Shown here: piece after piece, positions 45,951 through 58,220 of the stretch
Position numbering within the stretch: the first letter of the stretch is position 1
Layout of the letters: each line of letters begins with the position of its first letter
From: Rhynchosporium graminicola
Lineage: Eukaryota; Ascomycota; Leotiomycetes; Helotiales; Ploettnerulaceae
Length of the DNA stretch: 64,000 nt
Assembly: GCA_900074885.1 (NCBI GenBank)
Contig: FJUW01000002.1
Coordinates: 1,349,018 to 1,413,017, forward strand
Direction of reading: 5' to 3'
Notes under the pieces: model-generated
Databases searched by the model: none
What the model was told of the DNA's origin: nothing
The model's input: the letters and a program-made list of their open reading frames with translations, nothing else
Made by a program: the position numbers and the translations under genes

Positions 45951-47453
45951 TTTGCGAAAAGTTTGTCAAGCTTGATAGATTGGATGAGAGGATTTAGCCT
46001 GGGTCGAGTGAGGTTATCAAGGGTTTATGTAAGGGTGCAAGTGGCTGCAGGGGCTGAAGGCGCAGCACGTCTTACTTCATCCCACTACTCACTCACCGAA
46101 TGTGACACAGCCACAAGCCGAGATGATGGGATCTGTGTAGCGATCTTTTCCCGCGGAGAGTGATAGAGCCTCAGGGAGGCTTTCTAAAGGCATTCCACAG
46201 AGTTCAAATCTACCCAAGATAAAATTTGCGACGATGTTTACATTATCGGAAGTGGCCCTCGCTAAGCATCCACGATGACCTTCTAACTAGCGTAATTCTG
46301 GCGGCCACATCCAAGGCATTTCGAGTATCAAGCAAACAGCTACTTCGCCTTTTTCCATTTCCTACCATTCAAGATTGACATCTGGAGATATGGAGGGTCG
46401 AGAGTGAAGCACCAGTACCTATCTGGACCCTCTAAGCCAGCTGCCCACTTCCAGGGAGGGCAAGGTTAATTCAGTGACAGATGCTTTGGCGGTGCCTCTG
46501 TCGTTTCATGTCTGGTGAGTTCTGGGTATCACGTTTTTGCGCAAGGTAGGCAATCGATTGGCATTTATGTCTCCTTCTCGAGGCCTCTACAAGGAGTTAG
46601 GAAGCGCAGCACAGTACTTTTAGCGACCAAAATAGCATTGCCGACACCAAAAAGTAGGTCGACTCATTCAACGGAATCTTTCCGTAGCTGATCGAGTCAA
46701 ATCGACACATTGCATTGCTGGTGCTACGGTAGGAGTGGGATTTCTAATGGCCATCGGAGGTGCATAAAGTAGCGACTAATGTGATGAATATATTCGGGGT
46801 CCTTAATTACTGTTTTGCTGACAGGTTCGATTTCTGGTCTGCTGAAAGGTATGATCCTGAACAATCCGTGGTGGTCTACAGATGCATGAAATTTAAGAAG
46901 GCTTGCTCAATGAGTGCTTGACCAGTAGCAGATATTCCAAAAGTCATCGCGCGGATGTTCATCGCTTTGTTGAGCGGTAAATTGCCTAGCTTGAATAGCC
47001 CAGCTTGAGTAGAGATAGTACAATAGGAAATTGTAGAGGAGTGTTGAATTCAAGGATGTTTCAGCAGTAGACGCGAGGGAGCTCTCTGTACCTGGCTTCA
47101 TGTCTGTCCAGCATTGGGGCGAATCGCAATACCCATGTCCTTCCGTTGTTTGGTCTGCTCGAAATTCGATCTAGCAGTGATTGACATCCGCCTGCAGTTG
47201 ACTGGAGGCAGCGTGGAGAGTAATCAACAAGGTTTCGGCCCTCAGTTCGCTGGCTGTTGACAGAGCCATCTCGTCATGACAAGGCGGAAGCTTGGTACTC
47301 GTGAATACATTTGTCGCCCTTTGTCATCTTTTACAAGATGTCCAAGGTCTCCTAAAGCACAAAGTCACCGTAGCCCCGAAGAGTCTAGATCGTTTCATAT
47401 CATGGATTGCGGCTGTTTTGAGGAAGCTTGCTGCTATTTGATTATGCGCGCTT
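45951..47453. other. Intergenic, no gene seen
   Basis: 1.5 kb with no supported gene; the first part would hold the promoter of the gene at 45950. Confidence 0.5.
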
Positions 47454-48484
47454 TTAGTAAGAAGTTGCATTTATGCACGGCGCAATTTTTTGAGCAAGTT
47501 TTGCGACATTGCTTCGTAAAATTCTCAAAAGAATGACACATATATAGCTGTCAGATGCCAATAAGATGAGTTGGTGAAAACTACGAAGCCGCGCACGACG
47601 TCTAGAAAGCTACCATGGGGGGTCAGCATGTTCATGCAAGATATGAACGAACATACCTCGATCACGGAGGCCCAACTCAGTAACACAACCAACTCCCAGT
47701 TCTCTCCAAAGTCCAAAACCTTGATCCGTAGTCTACCTCTTTTCTTCCACTTCATCAGTCCTTTCCCCACATACTCTGCCCTAAAATACTCAGTTCTAGA
47801 TCAAACTTGAATGAGCAGCACTTACAAAATCAAACCTTCGTCATCATCCTGCACAAGTACAAGATCACCTTGATCATCTAACACATTATTCCTCGTTCTT
47901 ATCCAATGAAACGTCTTGCGCACTCCACGCACTTGATGCTCAAACTCGTATTCCATATGCGTCCAGAATCCAGCATTGCCCATCCTCTCCCACACCACAT
48001 CTTGAGGCCTTGAATCGAAATCTCCAACCCCAATGCTATTTTGACCCGTTAAAGGAAGGTGTGCAGCTCCCAGACTCTTTCCAGATTTATCGATACCCTC
48101 TCGCAAAATCGCACCCGGGGTATTCGGGAGGAAAGAGCGATGTTCGACATAGTACTGTTTGCCTTGCCCGAGATGAACCGGGCAGATTCGCAGGTTCGTC
48201 ACAAATGCATTATACACAATGTACTCGTTGAACTCCTCCTCATTGAGAATCCCAAGCCCGAATTTCGCAGCTATACTGTCATAAAATGGACTTTTCTGGT
48301 CTATCGCCTCCAGGGGATTCGATCTCTCTTGTGCGGGAGTTGGCGCTGGTGCGGCATCAACTTCAGGGTCCGTCTTGTCGAAACGATGATCCATACTCTG
48401 GCGAATAGGCCCGGGTATTTCTATCTCATGAGAGTTCTGCAGGGCAGACTCTATGGCTGCGATTCGATCTCTTAGCTCCAACAT
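47454..48484 (-). CDS. Hypothetical fungal protein
   Basis: Exons 47826-48484, 47657-47780 and 47454-47609 join in frame (donors GTAAGT and GTATGT, acceptors TTTTAG and GGTAG) to 312 residues. A short coiled-coil-like N-terminus (MLELRDRIAAIESALQ) and a Pro/Ala linker lead to a globular region containing FNEYIVYNAFVTNLRICPVH and FWTHMEYEFEHQVRGVRKTF. The next exons give LMKWKKRGRLRIKVLDFGEN and WELVVLLSWASVIE, resembling the C-terminal part of a family of uncharacterised ascomycete proteins I recall only in outline. The last exon (SRRRARLRSFHQLI) is less certain. No enzyme motif or membrane span is seen; function unknown. Confidence 0.7.
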
Positions 48485-49215
48485 GATTCCACTGTCGCAG
48501 GAAAGAGAAAGAGAACATCATGAATGTCTTGTCTTGTTGCCGTCGAGGATTCGGATTACCTCACACACTCTCATCTGCAGGGTTCTGCAAAGGCCTGCAA
48601 GCCAGGATACGATCAAGATTCGGATTGGACCGCACTGGCAGGGGAGTACATCGTGAAGTCAATCTCAACCTAGATTGGCAAGCTGTCCGTCGGATTTGGA
48701 AGCACTGTGTTGCACTGCTGACGATGTGGCTGTGCTCGTGTGCCAGGCTAAATTCATGATAGACTCAGCTGATCTCAAACAATCGCATCCGAGAAAGTCT
48801 CCGAAACCATTGCTCACAGAATCGGATATCTCCGATTGAGAGCTGAAGCATCCGAGAAGGGCGACTTCTAGATGAAGCCGAGGATGGGGAGATCCCCATG
48901 ATGTACCAAGATCTTGATATCAACCTAATTTAAGCATCCCTGGTGCAGTCTTCAGCGCTAGGAGCGGCCCGAGTCATGAGAGTTAACCGGGACCGAATGT
49001 TGCATCGCCGCGGGTGCTTTGAGAATGCTGTTTGACATGTAGAAATAAACTATGAGTATTTCCACGGCGGTCGCGTGAAGTACACATCACACTAAGATCT
49101 GCGAGGAGGAACGAAAGCTCTGACTAATTATTATTACATAGCAATTAATATTATATAGCTTCCACCATGGCACCATGGCACCAGGCCATTGGTCTTCTGT
49201 ATCACACAACAACTC
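48485..49215. other. Intergenic, no gene seen
   Basis: No supported gene in 730 bp between the hypothetical gene's start and the stop of the dead transporter. Confidence 0.55.
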
Positions 49216-50836
49216 TCAATCCCACCTCGAGTAAATATGCTCCCTAAATCGCTTCCCATAGCAGAAAATCGGAAACCCAATCAAGCCTATAACCCAAGTC
49301 AAAATTCCCAATTCAAGATACGTATTCCCAATTCCCTCCGACTCAATCCAAGGCACGATCGTCGACCCGAGGACAAAGCTCATCCCATACCCGCCTGCCG
49401 CGACAATTGTGATGGCCGCCCCCGCTCACCTTGGAAAGGCTTCAGTGATCCATAGCACATTGGAAGTGGCCATCGAAATCGCACTGAAGTAGTTCAGGCC
49501 GACCAAAAGAACTATCCATGTCCAGTTCCACTCTCTTTCTGCGCCGAATCCGAAAAGCGCCAAGCTGATGGAACTGGTGATGACGGGGACTATGAATGAA
49601 GGGAGGTAATGTTCTGGTTCGTGGACTCCTTTGTTGTGTCTCGCGAGCTTCATCGCAAGGTACTCTGTAAGGATGCCAGATGCGGGATATGCGAGCAATG
49701 CTCCAAGGAAAGGACTGGCTCTGACAAGACCGATCTGGGTGAATGTGAAATTGTAGGGTGGAGACATCAGAAGCGAGATATACGTTGTGGAAGTCACGAC
49801 CATCCCGCCGAAAACGTACAAGTTAAGTATGAGTACCCAGAGTATGAGAGGATTCACTGCACAAAGGAGAATCTGACAAGGGGATCCCTTCATCGCGGGC
49901 CATCCACCAGTCGTTGATCTGTTCCAGAACAGTATTTTCTTGAAGAATGTTGAAAATCTCCACATCGCTGGTGCGTCTGGCATTGGCTTGATCCACGGTA
50001 CTTCTTCCCAAGATGATGTGTGAGCGGTGCCTTTTCCAGTGCCGGCCTGCGAAAGAATGTGCTCGTCGAATGCCATTTGAGGACGTGCGAAGTATGTTTC
50101 TGGGGACCAAAGCACGGCCAGAAGTATGGTGAGGAAGCATGGTCCGGGACGAAAACGATATCAAGTATCATGAGGATCATCTTCAAACAGTTAGTGAGGC
50201 GCGTATAGGAATTAGGAACTAGTTACCGAGCTCGGAGAAATGGCTGCCGCAATTCCTTGGAGACATCTGGCTTTGAGGTGGGTATGGAAATCTTGCGATA
50301 ATGCAGCCATCAATGTCGAGATTGTGAGAAGCAGAGTACAAATTATGAAGACTGGTCGCCGACCAACAGCCATTGAAAGAGGTACCCATATCAAAGCACC
50401 AATACCCCAAAACAGGGAAGGCAAAGATGAAAGCACGTCGAGTCGAAAAGGTGCAATTTCCTTTACAGTAAGTCAGGTCCTGTTACTCATAAGTCATGAA
50501 CAGCCATACCTCTGGCGAGTACTCGGTTGCCAATGGCACAAGTAGCAGACTTGTGCCCTGCACCAGTATCAATCCAATCGTTGTGAATATCGACATGGAA
50601 AGTAGGCACAGAAAAACTTCAGAGGACTCCATCCCAGAGGATCGTTCGGAGAACCCGAAGGGATTGGCAATCGATTCGTCTCGCCATTCGATGATATGAG
50701 GAAGACACTGCCTTGCCCACCATAATCCGTAATTGACATGCTCACAATTTTGTGATTCTTGCTCACCAGAGTTCCATCCTGGCATGTGCGATCCTGGGGT
50801 TGATTGAGGTATATACGTACGTTCATTCCTTCTCAT
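49216..50836 (-). pseudogene. MFS transporter with internal deletion and premature stop
   Basis: A major facilitator transporter relic. From the ATG at 50836 comes MRRNERTYIPQSTPGSHMPG, then WWARQCLPHIIEWRDESIAN and a first span (LCLLSMSIFTTIGLILVQGT). After an intron come LPSLFWGIGALIWVPLSMAV, GRRPVFIICTLLL and ARCLQGIAAAISPSS, and a further intron leads to MILMILDIVFV. The spans expected next are absent: roughly 45 residues are missing and the frame changes before FLTILLAVLWSPETYFARP. The second half is then intact (GMVVTSTTYISLL, FTQIGLVRASPFLGALLAYP) up to VLWITEAFPR, where TGA at 49426-49428 interrupts, and the same frame continues AGAAITIVAAGGYGMSFVLG to a proper stop at 49216. The TGA probably replaced a TGG. 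A deletion plus frame change plus nonsense codon make it non-functional. Confidence 0.85.
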
Positions 50837-52506
50837 CGGGCTGAAAGTCAACGCCTCACTTTATACTTTCAAACGCGGATGTAACGCTTTACATAGACTT
50901 GCTGCCAAAGAGATCTTCTGGCCTTAGTTTCATCGGCAATTTCTCTCCCGGCATTCTGATTAGGGTCTCGAAAAACTTTCAAAGGGTCGTGGATGTGGAT
51001 GTTCTTGCGCTATTGTCGCTGCGGTAGGACGTGGCCCAGTCTGTGCCTGTGGTCAAGGTCTGGCGTCTGAGCAGCGAATGTGTTCGTGGCAATTCATTCT
51101 ACAGCACACAATTAAAAATTTAGGCATTTCATGACCACCTCGAAAGTGATTGACGATAAATCTGGATGCTGTCACAAAGAATATTTTCTTGCGCTCCTCG
51201 CGTTACTAGGACCAATGTGTGTAGCGTCGTTGGCTAGGCGTTTCGCTGTGCGCTTCCGCATACTCGTAGCCTCTGCTCTATGAAAACAAAAGTCGGCCGA
51301 AAATGCCCAATTTTAAATTTGCGAAGCATAGCATATATGAGAGGAGGATTAGACCGAAAATTGGGAGAGCTCACAGCTGAAATTAAGCTTGTGTCAGCCA
51401 TGGGACTACCGGCTGATAATTTCTCGAGGAGGAAGTTTCTCGGCAGTCTCCATTTCTCTTCCAGAACCTTGGAAAACGGGACGATGAACCTTCAAAGAGC
51501 CTCCTCCGTCTCAGATATAAGACCGGAGTCCTAATTCTAAAGTTTTTGGTCTCGGCTGAGAACACTTACAGGAATTCCCTGTTGGGACGTGTGTATACAA
51601 GGCTCGGGGAGATCGGAAGCAATTGCTACTCGTAGATGTATCAAGACAATTCATACCAAAAGCAACAACAAAGAAAAAACAGGAACACCCACGTTGAACG
51701 ATTGTGAGACTTCACACACTGCAGTTGGTAGCTGAGCCCTGGAACGGAACGAGAGAAAATGCAGCAACGAACTACTAGCTCCAGACCGCCTCAAATCCAG
51801 CCACAGTTCGACCAACAAGTACGGAGTAATGCCAGAAGATTGACATGACGTATAAAGTAAAGAGCGTAAAAGGAAAACTGTGGCACATCCTGTCTGAAAT
51901 TAAAGGGACCGTATCCGATACATGACGACTCAAGTGCCTCCGTCCACCTCGATATAAGTACTCAAGCCCCATCCCTAGATTGTTATTATTGAAGCTCACA
52001 GCTGCTGGTTATTGCAGAAGTGGCTCAGAAACTTCCTTGGGTGATCGATGGTCAGATTATCGATCAACTTGGTCAAGAGATCAACAGCTTTGTGGCCTCA
52101 TGACGAAATAATCGATTCCCTTCAACAAGGCCGCCGGGTTTCGGGTAATAGCTCAAAATTACAACAGTTTTGCTCTCTGCATACTAACTTCGCTGATACC
52201 TGAAACGTTGCGAATGTTTTCTTCTGCTGTGGAGAAGAAATAAAAAGTTGTTATGGAGGGTCTCGGTGATGAACAATCGAGGATGATGAAGGCAAATTCG
52301 GGCCCCAGCCCCACTTGCTCAAGCGAGCAAATCGTTCTCACCCCCTTGAACGTCAAAGCTCATCCTCTAGCAAAGCCAAGTAAGTCTGTCTCTTGGCAGA
52401 ACAGCAACACAACAACACAAGCGATACAACACTACCTACCTAAGTACACAACACTACACGATACATTCCCAACAGCGACTTGGTACGGTGATTGCTACTA
52501 TGCAAG
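50837..52506. other. Intergenic, no gene seen
   Basis: About 1.7 kb without a supported gene. Confidence 0.5.
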
Positions 52507-53584
52507 ATGATGATACTTCCATCACTCAGGACCCTGACTCGATCGTTCGGCCCAATACCAACACTTCGCCGCAGGATATCAACTGATCTACGACAACGTT
52601 CAGTCGTATCATCATTCATCTGCAAATGTCCACGACCCTCCGCAGGCTTGATGTTTGCACTGTTCAAGCGCAGTGAGAATCAGTCAAATTACCCGTAAGT
52701 CGTGCCTCCACGATACCCAGGTACATACCGGGGCAACAGATTACTGCTTGCCCTCGTGCTTGCCGAAGCTCAGTAACTGAAGATCACGTGATAGTGGCAA
52801 ATGGGGAGTCTGCACAGGTTCCATTGAGGCTACAGATGCTAGTCCTCTGGCAGCAGCCAGACGCGAGATATTCGAGGAGACAAAGCTCACAGATTCGGAC
52901 CTCACTTTCTTGAGAAAAGGAAGGCCGTACCGTGTCAAAGATGACTTGCTGAAGACGGAATGGACCATTCACCCGTTTGCGTGGCAGCTGAAAGAGGGTG
53001 CGCGGGAGATCGAGCTGGATTCGGAACATACGAAATACAAATTTGCCAAGCCTGGGCATCTAGGCGCGTATGATCATGTCGACCATTTGGAGAAGGGCGT
53101 GGCTCGCATCGCGGTCAGTCCACAGATAGAGCGGGCACTGTCTAGGTTGAGGAATGAGACAGACAGTGGAGACGAGGGATTTTTTTCACAGAGTTTGAAA
53201 GTACTCTTCAACGAGGTGGACCGTCTACGCCGGCTTAGAGATCTACAAACTTCGGAGGAATTTTGGAGGGAATTTCAGTGGACAGTCTGGCACTTGGCGA
53301 AGAATGGAAGGCCTGGCATAAGCGCTTCTATCGAGACCAGATTGTTCGATGTACTGGAAAAGATCAACGGAGAGTTGTTGGTTCATTCAGATGTGCATGG
53401 AGGCCTCGCAAATACTCCTCTGAGTGAGGTCAAGTCTATTGTGAGGTATATCTTGAAGGGCTACCTCTTGTTGCAACGGAAAAAGAATGCGAAGTCTCAC
53501 ACTGCGACCGTTGAGACAAGCGATATTCAGCTTTCAGATTCCGACACGATGGAGCGAGAAGAGAGGCTGTTTGGTGACTTGTGA
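52507..53584 (+). CDS. Nudix hydrolase-like protein with a shortened eIF2B-like C-terminal part
   Basis: Exons 52507-52694 and 52795-53584 (donor GTAAGT, acceptor GATAG) give 325 residues. After a basic head ([23 protein letters not shown]) the Nudix box lies at residues 71-94: [16 protein letters not shown] followed by REIFEETKL, with Thr in place of the usual Gly and a two-residue variation before it. [20 protein letters not shown] and [12 protein letters not shown] follow. The rest ([30 protein letters not shown]) resembles the N-terminal helical part of the eIF2B-alpha/ribose-1,5-bisphosphate isomerase-like domain fused to Nudix in many ascomycetes. The Rossmann-like catalytic half of that domain is absent; the protein ends soon after an acidic tail. 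The start could be either of two adjacent Met codons. Substrate unknown. Confidence 0.75.
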
Positions 53585-53802
53585 GTGGTGTTCACCATAG
53601 TGGTAATGGCTATGTACAAATCCAAATATTTCTTCGACGGCATGGAACTAAGCTCTACAATATTTGCAAAAGTTCATCAACAATGCGTGATTCGAAGCAA
53701 CTCCTTGGAACCCCGGACGTCCCGTAAAAAGATCCAAATACAAGCAAGCTTTCCTCTGTCACCATCTCAACATAACTGTAAACCAAGCACATAGCACCAT
53801 CT

Positions 53803-54970
53803 CTAATTCCACCTCGCCGCCTCATCAATCTCATCCACGTTCAATATTCCTACTCCGACCTCCTCCAACTGCCTCCAAAACGGCCATCCTTCGATTCACA
53901 GGCCAGGACGGAACATCCCAATACCGACTGACCAGTCCCAGACGCGCAGCTTTATCATCCTGTTGCTTGACGACCATCATCTGCGCTTTCGACAATCCTG
54001 AGATGGGAATCTTGTCTTTGCCGCCGGAGACATATGCTGGCGTAGTAGGAGTTTGAAGCGTCATATATTGAAGAGAGATCGTGAAGTGGTGCGTCGAAGA
54101 AGACGTCGCGATAGGTGCAATTGGAAAGGGTGGAGTTCAGGACGCTGGTGGGCAGGGTGTAGCCAGATGAGACATGCGTGACTGGACCTGGGACAATATG
54201 CGACCCATTCCAGTGGGTGAGCCAACCTCTCTCGCGGAAAGGAGCAAGCTGCTGTTGTACGGCTTGAAGTGTGGAGGGACCTGCGGTCTTCAGGTCGGTC
54301 ATCAGAATCAGTGTTTGGGAAGGATCGACATCCCATACTCCATCAATTGCGGCGCATGACATGACTCTTTCTCCAGCATTCTGATTCTCCAGGATGGCTA
54401 GCAGTGCATCAAAGTAGAGCGATCGCAAGGTTGGTTCTTGTAGCGCGTAAAGAGGAGTTCGTATCACCTACATACAGCTCACTATCCACAAGATGGCAAT
54501 CTGCTTCTAACCCCGTGACGCCCAGCGCCAGTGCTTGAACAGTGCTATAGGACGCCAGTAATCGTTGCGAGAGTGGATCGGCTTGGGTATGATGCCTTTA
54601 CTGAAATCCGGCAGCCAGGACGGGACTGAACCAGGACTTGCCCGAGATGAAACTAATTTGTCGAGGCCAGTAGGTTGGAATGGTAGAGGAGAGAGGCGCT
54701 GACGCAGTGAGAGTAGGAGCGTGTGATAGATTCTGGGAATGATTAGAGATCGTATAGAGAGGAGAGGAAGGAAGGAAAAATCACATTGCGGTGAGCGTGG
54801 CTAGGCCAACGATCGCTGTAAGAAGGTAGAGATATCTTCGAAACAGGCAAGGCCAAGGTGATTTCTGTGATGATTCTCGAGGAACCGACCTCCTGCAGGT
54901 TAAGAAACATCTCGTGCCTCGAATGGACGATTTGCATCTTGTGGAACGCCTTCCTCCATATCCGCTGCGA
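53803..54970 (-). pseudogene. AIM6-like PLC-type phosphodiesterase, multiply frameshifted
   Basis: Broken copy of the altered-inheritance-of-mitochondria 6 family (PLC-like phosphodiesterase fold). Minus-strand pieces in order: a membrane span LYLLTAIVGLATLTA near 54800; PDFSKGIIPKPIHSRNDYWR, containing the catalytic-type H-x-x-N-D-Y, near 54600; after a frame change, VTGLEADCHLVDSELYVG near 54500; another change to LRSLYFDALL and the long piece GVWDVDPSQTLILMTDLKTA, PSTLQAVQQQLAPFRERGWL and CTYRDVFFDAPLHDLSSIYD; another change at about 54045 to GLSKAQMMVVKQQDDKAARL and RYWDVPSWPVNRRMAV; and a last change at about 53885 to FWRQLEEVGVGILNVDEIDE before the stop at 53803. At least four frameshifts separate otherwise well-conserved pieces. 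The residues needed are still recognisable, so decay or poor consensus quality is recent. Confidence 0.85.
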
Positions 54971-56274
54971 CAATGAAAATATTGGGTGTCGTCTTCTCAA
55001 TCATCGTGAATCCTTATCTCCCAAACGCCTTTCAAGCAGTATGCCTTGCCGTCATAGGGCTTGACAACTATCAATATTTACTACATTAATGCTCACCACT
55101 CGAAGGTCAACATATTTTCTTATACACGAGAGCCACCCACCCACCTTTGAGCAAGCAAGATTTCCTAATCCCCTTCCTATAGACGTCTCAATGACTTCTT
55201 CATTAGTGAGCTGTCGCTATGTCGTGGCGTTGAAAGAGGCGCGTCCTAGAAGTCAATAGCTGGATCTTCATCCTAGCGATCCAATGAACATTCCGCGAGA
55301 GGAAAACAAGCGCGAAGAACAGTGACATGTCTGAGGCATGTGTTGAGCATAAACGGATCCAGTGGTTTGATGAGACGATCAGGATGCACTGGCAAGGATC
55401 AAAACAAAAGCACTTTGTCATGAGGATGAAACAAGCTGTCATCCTTGGGGCTCCTACCTACTCAGCCTTCTATCGTCATCTATCTCGGCTTCCCTTGCGA
55501 TCACAGACACGTGTAGCCTGAAGATAAAAGCTATACATAAGTCATTATGGAGTCTATGTCAATTCGTATCAGTGGTATAAGTACTGATTGGCAAGCTAGT
55601 ATTTATACAAGTTTTGTCTTGTTTTTTGTTCTCAGCCATGCGTCTACGTAGCCTCGCCACTGGACATCGCATGCCTGGACAGAGGATGAGGCACAGCTCG
55701 GAAAGCTGGAAGATTTATCCCGAGAATGTGCCAAAGTCTCCTGCAGTGACAAGGATTCCTACCTCCATGCGGAGGACGCGTTCCCTGTGCGGCTGAAATA
55801 GGAAACTGAAAAAGCAGTCTTGACTCGTGTGTTGTTTACTTTTAGACTTTTCATGTGTTGTCTTTCGCTTACTTTGAGCCCACGGAATTGGAACATGAAA
55901 TCTTCAAGTTCTCCAAATTATTCTAGCATACTCTACCGTGTTCAATTGATTAATTGTGACTGTTTTGAATTCTTGTGTAATGGAGTAAACTTGGCAGCGG
56001 ACATTGGCATTCAGTGTCGGGGGCGCAGCTCAGGGGCTCACTCAGCTTGGTGATCGGTAAGTCCAGGGGTTCAAAACAGATCCACAACAGCACTTCCAAG
56101 GCATTCTGATTCTACATAAACACCACACCACACCAAATCATCTTTCTCTTCATTCAACTTCACCTCGCTTCACCTCACTTCAACACCAGATCTACCGTCC
56201 ATATCTACCTCAATACTCAAGATTCACAACTCCAATTTCGGTTTTCCCTCGAACATAAACAAACAACCATCATC
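54971..56274. other. Intergenic, including the GPI-protein promoter
   Basis: No gene to about 56100. From about 56120 the sequence is a C/A- and C/T-rich leader (CACCACACCACACC, TCACCTCGCTTCACCTCAC) typical of a strongly expressed fungal gene. Confidence 0.55.
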
Positions 56275-56892
56275 ATGCGTTTCTCCGCCGTCCAAATATT
56301 CGCTGTCCTGGCCGTCTCTACAAACGCACAAGATCTCGGTGATCTTCTCACCTCCAGAGCCGGCGATATTGTCAGCAGTCTCGGCACCAACATCAACGGC
56401 GCCTTCTCCTCAGCGACCGCCGTTGTCGGCAGCGGTTTCGACTCAGCAACTGGTGTTATTGGTTCAGGTCTCGCAACAGCCACAGGAGCCGTCGGTGGAG
56501 CTGTCTCGAGCGGAAAGTCTCTCGCAGGAGGAGCTTTCTCATCCGCCACATCTGCCGCAGGAGGAGCCGCTGCATCAGGAACCTCTGCCTTGGGCGCCGC
56601 CTTGAGCACTGCTAAAGCCGAAGCTTCGCAGGTGGAAGCTAGTTTGAAGTCTGTGGCCAGTACCGCTACAGGAGCCGCGAAAAGCGCCGCAGAGAGCCAG
56701 GCTAGTAGTGTCAGCGCTGCTATCGCTTCGAAGGTCAGCGAGGCTTCTTCGAAAATCTCGAGCGTTGCTACGAATACCAACTTGGGAGGCGCTACTGGTG
56801 TTCCGTCTAGCTCGTCGACTGCCGGTGCTGCGGTTATGACGGCTGCTCCTGTCTGGATGGGTGCTATTGGCGCTGCTTTGTACTTGATCTAG
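56275..56892 (+). CDS. Secreted Ala/Ser/Gly-rich protein, probably GPI-anchored
   Basis: A single exon encodes 205 residues. Residues 1-18 form a signal peptide (MRFSAVQIFAVLAVSTNA, cleavage before QDLGDLL). The mature part is built from imperfect Ala/Ser/Gly/Thr repeats such as GAFSSAT, SATGVIGSGLATATGAVGGA and SATSAAGGAAASG, followed by helix-forming Ala/Lys/Glu segments. The C-terminus has a Ser-rich site (SSSSTAG) followed by a hydrophobic tail (VWMGAIGAALYLI) and no charged residue after it, which is what a GPI signal needs. There are no cysteines. Codon use is rich in GCC/GCT and TCT, as in well-expressed genes. Likely a cell-wall or surface protein; no domain was recognised. Confidence 0.85.
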   Translation: MRFSAVQIFAVLAVSTNAQDLGDLLTSRAGDIVSSLGTNINGAFSSATAVVGSGFDSATGVIGSGLATATGAVGGAVSSGKSLAGGAFSSATSAAGGAAASGTSALGAALSTAKAEASQVEASLKSVASTATGAAKSAAESQASSVSAAIASKVSEASSKISSVATNTNLGGATGVPSSSSTAGAAVMTAAPVWMGAIGAALYLI

Positions 56893-58220
56893 GTGGAACA
56901 TGTATTGAAATTTGGACAACTTGGAGCATGGGAGCATGGGAGCATTTGATTGAGCGTTTGGGATGTGACTGAGAGCATAAAATTGTCTTGTACGAGATAC
57001 CATCGGGCCATGTGCCGAAAAGCAGAGATTATTTTTTGGTATTAATCATCGTCATCGATTCCAGCTCACGGACTTTTGCATATTCCTTTCGTGATAATAT
57101 TTTCTGGCAAGTATCAAAGGATAGTCTCTTGCCACTCAGCCTAGTTTGAACCGCTGATCTCGCGATTGTAATCTTGGCTAAGTCACAAGCCATCTTTGTG
57201 AAACTTTCAGCCATTTGCTTATTTCGTTCCCGTTCTTCCTGGGCGTATCAGAGAATTCAGAAGCATACACAGTTACTTCTGGACATCGTTGGTAGATCTC
57301 CTACTAGGGAACATAGTATGGAATACGAGCAAGGAAATCCAATCATTGTAATCTCATCTTCCTTCCGTGTGTGCGCAAGCCTAACTGTAGAATACCAATT
57401 GATCTGTATCGAAACCCACAACTCTCTCATCATCGAGATTGCGAAGATGTATACGTGTAGTAATTACCAAAAAGAATTCCTCTATCTATCTAGCTAGCCA
57501 CGATCTCGACCTCCAAAAACCAACGCTCGCTTAGTCCCCCCCCCCTCTGTTGACGTCGCCGGATGAGGATACCTTCCGAAGACACAGAAACCCTAGTAAA
57601 GGTTTAAAAGCTTTTAGAACAGCACTAATCAAGCACGTGAATTTTTTTGAAAGAATTTGTGAGTATATCGTCCCCACATAATGGTGATGTGTTGCTTGTA
57701 GACTGTGTATTGAGGCAAGGCAGGAAGGTTACCTCCGCGATCAAAGGCAGCGTTGAACTTAGATAAGACTCCAGTATCGAGCTTATATTTCTCATCCGAA
57801 CGAACCCAAGTACACCAGGGACTCGGAATATTACCTATACGACTTATCAACCAGACACCAGTCAATGAACAGTATCAGGTCACGTGAGTACGGCTCTCGC
57901 AAACCAACCGGGAAAAGGGCACTAGATGGTTTCTAAGCAGTGAGTGAATTAAAGATGTGCCAATGAAATAACCTTCGAAATCGATCGCGATATACGTGTA
58001 ACATGTATGATATACTGATTTAGGATTTTGCCAGTAACCTACCCAAGGAGGTGAAGCTGGATCTACCAGGGTAGTTCAGCGACATGGCGCGCTTATCCTG
58101 CAGCGTCAAGGGCCTTCGCGTCTCCCCCGTGCCCGTGCCCGTGCCTCCTACCAGCATCACCAACCTGCAAGAAATGCGCCGCGGTCTCCTACGCTTCACA
58201 ATCCGGATTCTCAGGTGACC
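56893..58220. other. Intergenic, poly-C tract
   Basis: No gene is supported. A run of about 11 C residues lies near 57536-57546, and a CCCGTGCCCGTGCCCGTGCC short repeat at about 58125-58145 sits in the ALG6 leader. Confidence 0.55.

Noticed and set aside
56015..56085. tRNA-like segment with GCAGCTCAGG and GGGGTTCAAA
   Set aside because: Box-like words are present, but acceptor and T stems cannot pair.
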